Positions 60,963 through 64,000 of a DNA stretch of 64,000 nucleotides are shown in pieces. Numbering within the stretch: position 1 is the stretch's first letter; every line of letters begins with the position of its first letter. The position numbers were made by a program, and so were the translations under genes. The DNA lies in assembly GCA_965248545.1 (NCBI GenBank), contig OZ252110.1, forward strand, positions 1,240,001 to 1,304,000. Reading direction: 5' to 3'. Source of the DNA: Alteromonas_E sp965248545 (GTDB taxonomy: Bacteria; Pseudomonadota; Gammaproteobacteria; Enterobacterales; Alteromonadaceae). The notes under the pieces were generated by a model, which saw only the letters and a list, made by a program, of their open reading frames with translations, did not search any database and was not told the DNA's origin.

Positions 60963-61925
60963 ATGTCTAAACTAGATTCACTGAAAAAGATGACTGCAAT
61001 AGTTGCTGACACAGGTGACTTAAAATCAATCACCAACACTAGGCCTCTTGATGCAACAACAAACCCATCTTTGTTGCTGAAAGCCGCAAAATCAGGGGTT
61101 TACAATCACTTATTGGAAAAAGCGAGTATCGGCGAAAACAATCAAAGACGCTCACCAAGCACAGCTGCAGAGATTTTTGCGGTCTTAATTGGTGCCGAAA
61201 TTGCGGACATTGTACCTGGCAGAGTTTCCACCGAAGTGGACGCGCGCCTATCGTTTGATACGCATGCTATGGTAGAGACGGCAACGAGACTGATTGAATT
61301 ATATGAACAACACGGTGTTGATCGCTCTCGGGTTCTGATCAAAATTGCGGCCACATGGGAAGGCATAAGAGCGGCTGAACAATTAGAGAAACAAAATATA
61401 CAGTGCAATCTAACCTTGTTGTTTAATATGGCACAAGCGCGTGCGTGTGCTGAGGCGGGTGTGTATCTGATATCCCCGTTCGTGGGCCGTATTTACGACT
61501 ATTATAAATTGGCTGACCCGGGTCGAAAGTTTACACCACAAAACGATCCTGGGGTGTTATCAGTAAAAGCCATATTCGAGTTTTATCGAGAGCACGATTT
61601 CAAAACGATTGTGATGGGTGCCAGTTTTCGGACTACCGAGCAAGTACTTGCGCTTGCTGGGTGTGATCGCTTAACCGTCTCTCCGAATCTGCTGCAAGCG
61701 CTCAATGAAGAAGATGGAGAGGTCGTGCAAACACTGCATGTGCCAACATCGAAGTCTGCGTTTGATACCCCGCGCCTGACGGAATCCGAGTTCCGATTTG
61801 CTTTGTGCACCGATCCTATGGCTAACACTAAACTTGCTGAAGGAATTGCACAGTTTTGTAAAGATCAAATCGCACTAGAAACCTTGCTAGACAATACACT
61901 CCAACAGGAGAGGCATTATGCATAA
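60963..61925 (+). CDS. tal: Transaldolase (TalB type)
   Basis: Moves a dihydroxyacetone unit between sugar phosphates in the non-oxidative pentose-phosphate pathway. The 320-residue enzyme has the TalB signature: 'DTGD' with Asp16, 'DATTNPSLLLKAA' (30-42), Schiff-base Lys127 in 'VLIKIAATWEG', and 'CNLTLLFNMAQARACAEAG'. The ATG at 60963 fits the family N-terminus ('MSKLDSLKKM'); the extension to 60882 is unlikely. It overlaps the next gene by eight bases, an unusual coupling to a PhyH-type dioxygenase, and probably belongs to a pathway-specific operon rather than housekeeping. Confidence 0.94.
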   Translation: MSKLDSLKKMTAIVADTGDLKSITNTRPLDATTNPSLLLKAAKSGVYNHLLEKASIGENNQRRSPSTAAEIFAVLIGAEIADIVPGRVSTEVDARLSFDTHAMVETATRLIELYEQHGVDRSRVLIKIAATWEGIRAAEQLEKQNIQCNLTLLFNMAQARACAEAGVYLISPFVGRIYDYYKLADPGRKFTPQNDPGVLSVKAIFEFYREHDFKTIVMGASFRTTEQVLALAGCDRLTVSPNLLQALNEEDGEVVQTLHVPTSKSAFDTPRLTESEFRFALCTDPMANTKLAEGIAQFCKDQIALETLLDNTLQQERHYA

Positions 61926-62634
61926 GCAACAGCGAGAATTTGACCTAGACGCCCTGTCAGCGCAATTTTGGCAGAATGGCTACATCGTTATTGAGAACTT
62001 TTTTGAGTCTGACTTAATGAAGCAATGCCAAGAGACAATAATGGGTCATTTTGGTTTAACACCGGAATTTTTACACGATGAAAACTTTATCGAAGCGTCA
62101 AAAACCGAAGTGATCCCATGGTTTCCGCAACGCGAAGGCGTCGCTCTGTTCGATCGCGTTGAGCAGCTAGAAGCACTGCGAAGCCTAACTCAAGCGATTC
62201 TAAATTCGGGTTGGCAATCGCAATATTGTATGGTGATGTTTTCAAAAAGTGGCACGAGCGGCCAAGCCTGGCACCAAGATTGTCCTCCCGAAGATCCGAG
62301 GTGCTTCAATTTAAATCGCCTAGTTTATACCATGGACGTAACGGACCAGACTGGTGGCGAAGTCTACATCTTGCCGCAAAGCCACAAGCGTGGAGCTTTG
62401 ACAGAAGGTCCAGTGTTTGAAGACTTTCCGGACCAAGTGAAATTAACGCCTGCCACAGGGACCTTGGTTCTGTTACATGGTCATTGTTGGCACCGCATCG
62501 GAGATATCAAAGGTGATTATCGCGTTTCAACTAACTATCGCGCTGCGCCACTCGGGGTCCCAGATGACATAACAGACATCTGCGTATATCGAAACATGCG
62601 CTATCAGTTTTCGACATCTCAAATCGTCGGCTAA
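61918..62634 (+). CDS. PhyH-type Fe(II)/2-oxoglutarate dioxygenase
   Basis: A 238-residue member of the phytanoyl-CoA dioxygenase family. 'AWHQDCPPEDPR' (about residues 117-128) supplies the metal His and Asp, 'GEVYILPQSHKRG' is the conserved strand and turn, and 'LVLLHGHCWHRIG' holds the distal His, with 'NYRAAP' giving the Arg for 2-oxoglutarate. It should hydroxylate or demethylate a small organic molecule. The ATG overlaps the transaldolase stop, with GGAGAGG just upstream, so translation is coupled. Its 3' end overlaps the convergent oxidoreductase gene by four bases. Confidence 0.86.
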   Translation: MHKQQREFDLDALSAQFWQNGYIVIENFFESDLMKQCQETIMGHFGLTPEFLHDENFIEASKTEVIPWFPQREGVALFDRVEQLEALRSLTQAILNSGWQSQYCMVMFSKSGTSGQAWHQDCPPEDPRCFNLNRLVYTMDVTDQTGGEVYILPQSHKRGALTEGPVFEDFPDQVKLTPATGTLVLLHGHCWHRIGDIKGDYRVSTNYRAAPLGVPDDITDICVYRNMRYQFSTSQIVG

Positions 62635-63596
62635 AGCTCCCTAACTGCCTCTATTTGTTCTTGAAAGGCGATGGAGGCATCCAAAGGAACCACTTCTGAT
62701 TCCGTTTTGCCCAGTCTGATCGCATCACAAACATGCTCGATTTGAAATTCAAAGCCCGAACCTTCACGCGGATCATTGAAACTCTTCTGCGGCTTCTCTA
62801 ATTCGTACAAATGACACTCAGATGCGCGCCAAAAATCAGGGATCTGAATGGTTCCTTTGGTACCAATGATAATCCCGACATTCGGTAACTTAGCTTTAAA
62901 CGAAGTGTGCATAAATGCTGTGCTTTTTTCGTACTGCCACGTCCAGCATACGTCATCCTCGACCCCATTGGGTGCAAAGCGCTGCATTCCCGCTATGGAT
63001 GTAGGTTGAATGGCATGCAACAACCGGTTAAAGGCGATTGGGTATATCCCCATTTCGAGCAGACAGCCGCCCGCGAAATGTGCATCATATTCTCGCAATG
63101 ACGGGGAATAGGGCAATGGGTAACCAAAATCCGCTCGCACATGCAACAGCTCACCGATCTCGCCTGCTTTGACCCACTCTACCGCTTTTTGAATCGCCGG
63201 CAGAAAATATGTCCACATCGCTTCCATCAGAAAAATGTTGTGCTCTTGTGCAAGCTGCTTCAGATATCTCATGTCTTCACTGGACGTCACTATCGGTTTT
63301 TCGCACAACACGTGTTTCCCATTTCTGATTGCTTGCTCAACTTGCTCTTTATGCAAAGTATGCGGCGATGCAATGTATACAGCGTCGATATCTGGATGTT
63401 CAAAAATTCGGTCATAGCCTGCATATGCCTCGGCGATACCATATTGGTCAGCGAATAACTGAGCTTTTGCCTGGTCTCTTGCTGCAACAGCCTGGATGAT
63501 TGTGTTTTGACAAAACTTAATGTCTTTAGCAAAAGTGTGCGTTATGCGACCAGCGGTGATCACACCCCAACGAATCACCCCATCGTTACCCAACAT
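62631..63596 (-). CDS. Gfo/Idh/MocA-family oxidoreductase
   Basis: A 321-residue NAD(P)-dependent sugar or cyclitol dehydrogenase. The N-terminal Rossmann fold has 'WGVITAGRI' in place of the more usual GxGxxG. 'HVLCEKPIVTS' near residue 95 gives the EKP catalytic motif, 'EAMWTYFLP' follows, and 'YDAHFAGGCLLEMGIYPI' near 175 holds the conserved D-x-x-x-H-like segment. The C-terminal alpha/beta domain runs from about 130. Substrate unknown. It lies nine bases after the sugar-porter gene in the same direction, so a porter-dehydrogenase operon for an unusual sugar is likely. Confidence 0.9.
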   Translation of the reverse strand: MLGNDGVIRWGVITAGRITHTFAKDIKFCQNTIIQAVAARDQAKAQLFADQYGIAEAYAGYDRIFEHPDIDAVYIASPHTLHKEQVEQAIRNGKHVLCEKPIVTSSEDMRYLKQLAQEHNIFLMEAMWTYFLPAIQKAVEWVKAGEIGELLHVRADFGYPLPYSPSLREYDAHFAGGCLLEMGIYPIAFNRLLHAIQPTSIAGMQRFAPNGVEDDVCWTWQYEKSTAFMHTSFKAKLPNVGIIIGTKGTIQIPDFWRASECHLYELEKPQKSFNDPREGSGFEFQIEHVCDAIRLGKTESEVVPLDASIAFQEQIEAVREL

Positions 63597-63605
63597 AATG
63601 ACCTC

Positions 63606-64000
63606 CTATCGACTTAACTCGTGTTCAAGCTGTTCAAGACTCTTGCCGCTTGTCTCCGGCAATAGTCGAATCACCAATACTAAACTGATAACGGCAAATA
63701 CCGCATAAATTAAAAATGTCACTGCTGCCCCCAGATTCGCTAGCTCCCATGGAAACGCCAGCTGCACGATAAAACTCACAATACTATTGACCACACCAAC
63801 AACCGAAATTGCTAAGCCGCGCAAATGATTTGGAAAAATTTCAGAAAATAGTACCCACATAACAGGACCGAGGGAAAACGCAAAGCACGCAACAAACCCC
63901 AAAATACCGACCAGTATCAACACTGAATTGAGTGACGCTGATACCTGTATGATATGTCCTTGATTGGCTTGGAACACTGTTTCTCCGATCCGCTCAACGA
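63606..64000 (-). CDS. MFS sugar porter, C-terminal part
   Basis: The last 130 or so residues of a major-facilitator sugar transporter that runs off the right edge. Four hydrophobic helices are seen, with the sugar-porter signatures 'GPVMWVLFSEIFPNHLRG' and the terminal 'LPETSGKSLEQLE' (compare PETKG.SLEE). The frame remains open to the window end; an internal GTG at 63977 is not a real start. This XylE/GalP-type protein imports a sugar by H+ symport. It is the upstream gene of the Gfo/Idh/MocA oxidoreductase. Confidence 0.88.
   Translation of the reverse strand, partial: VERIGETVFQANQGHIIQVSASLNSVLILVGILGFVACFAFSLGPVMWVLFSEIFPNHLRGLAISVVGVVNSIVSFIVQLAFPWELANLGAAVTFLIYAVFAVISLVLVIRLLPETSGKSLEQLEHELSR

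Noticed and set aside
1..64000. CRISPR arrays, rRNA, tRNA, prophage or insertion sequences
   Set aside because: I looked for regular spaced repeats, conserved RNA cores and transposase or integrase motifs and found none.

Overview
The window looks like chromosomal DNA of a marine-type gammaproteobacterium of the order Alteromonadales. This rests on large TonB-dependent receptors next to SapC and 'tryptophan halogenase'-like genes, Na+-driven sugar uptake, galactose and glycerol regulons close to those of enterics, several GGDEF proteins and moderate G+C content by eye. Genus cannot be set from this sequence alone. I found no rRNA, tRNA, CRISPR array, phage or insertion sequence. Gene starts were corrected where the longest open frame began at a TTG/GTG and an internal start has a better ribosome binding site.

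Layout. 1-3.9 kb: a lone STAS-like gene behind an odd hairpin, a membrane-protein/XRE pair, and speA. 3.9-22.6 kb: a galactoside-utilisation region. It has galM-galR, an unknown gene under a near-perfect 28-bp GalR-type operator, a DgoR-like regulator, a secreted lipase-like hydrolase, galK-galT, and a receptor/halogenase-like/SapC/Na+ symporter module, followed by divergent beta-galactosidase (GH42) and alpha-galactosidase (GH36). 22.7-26.7 kb: glpR-glpD and convergent glpK. 26.8-34 kb: two diguanylate-cyclase-type proteins, a class C beta-lactamase-fold hydrolase, alkylation repair (Ada-AlkA fusion plus Ogt) and an EamA transporter. 34-38.2 kb: glmU, a DeoR-type regulator and glmS. 38.3-49.9 kb: secreted and membrane proteins, namely an esterase-TPR protein, a GlyGly-CTERM-like anchored Ca-repeat protein facing a CadC/TolB-like regulator, a third GGDEF protein, a secreted ADP-ribosylglycohydrolase homologue, two tiny envelope proteins and an S41 protease/beta-lactamase fusion. 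50-53.4 kb: doxX-GSH-hydroquinone reductase-LigB dioxygenase facing a LysR regulator. 53.4-57.6 kb: a periplasmic binding protein, pnuC plus NadR-type kinase (NAD salvage), and an SDR/AraC pair with 21-bp-phased direct repeats. 57.6-64 kb: a second large TonB receptor, transaldolase, a PhyH-type dioxygenase, a Gfo/Idh/MocA oxidoreductase and a truncated MFS sugar porter.

How it fits together (inference). Galactosides cross the outer membrane through the first receptor, and Na+ symport brings sugars into the cytoplasm. The GH36 and GH42 enzymes, which show no signal peptide, release galactose there; GalM, GalK and GalT process it. A GalR-like LacI repressor probably controls the set through boxes near 6.0, 6.2 and 11.3 kb. 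No galE is present here. The most interesting unknowns are the protein at 6226-6852 under the strongest box, the halogenase-like/SapC pair welded to sugar uptake, and a TGTAAAC-TGTTAACG motif shared between the galR region and the distant second receptor/transaldolase region.
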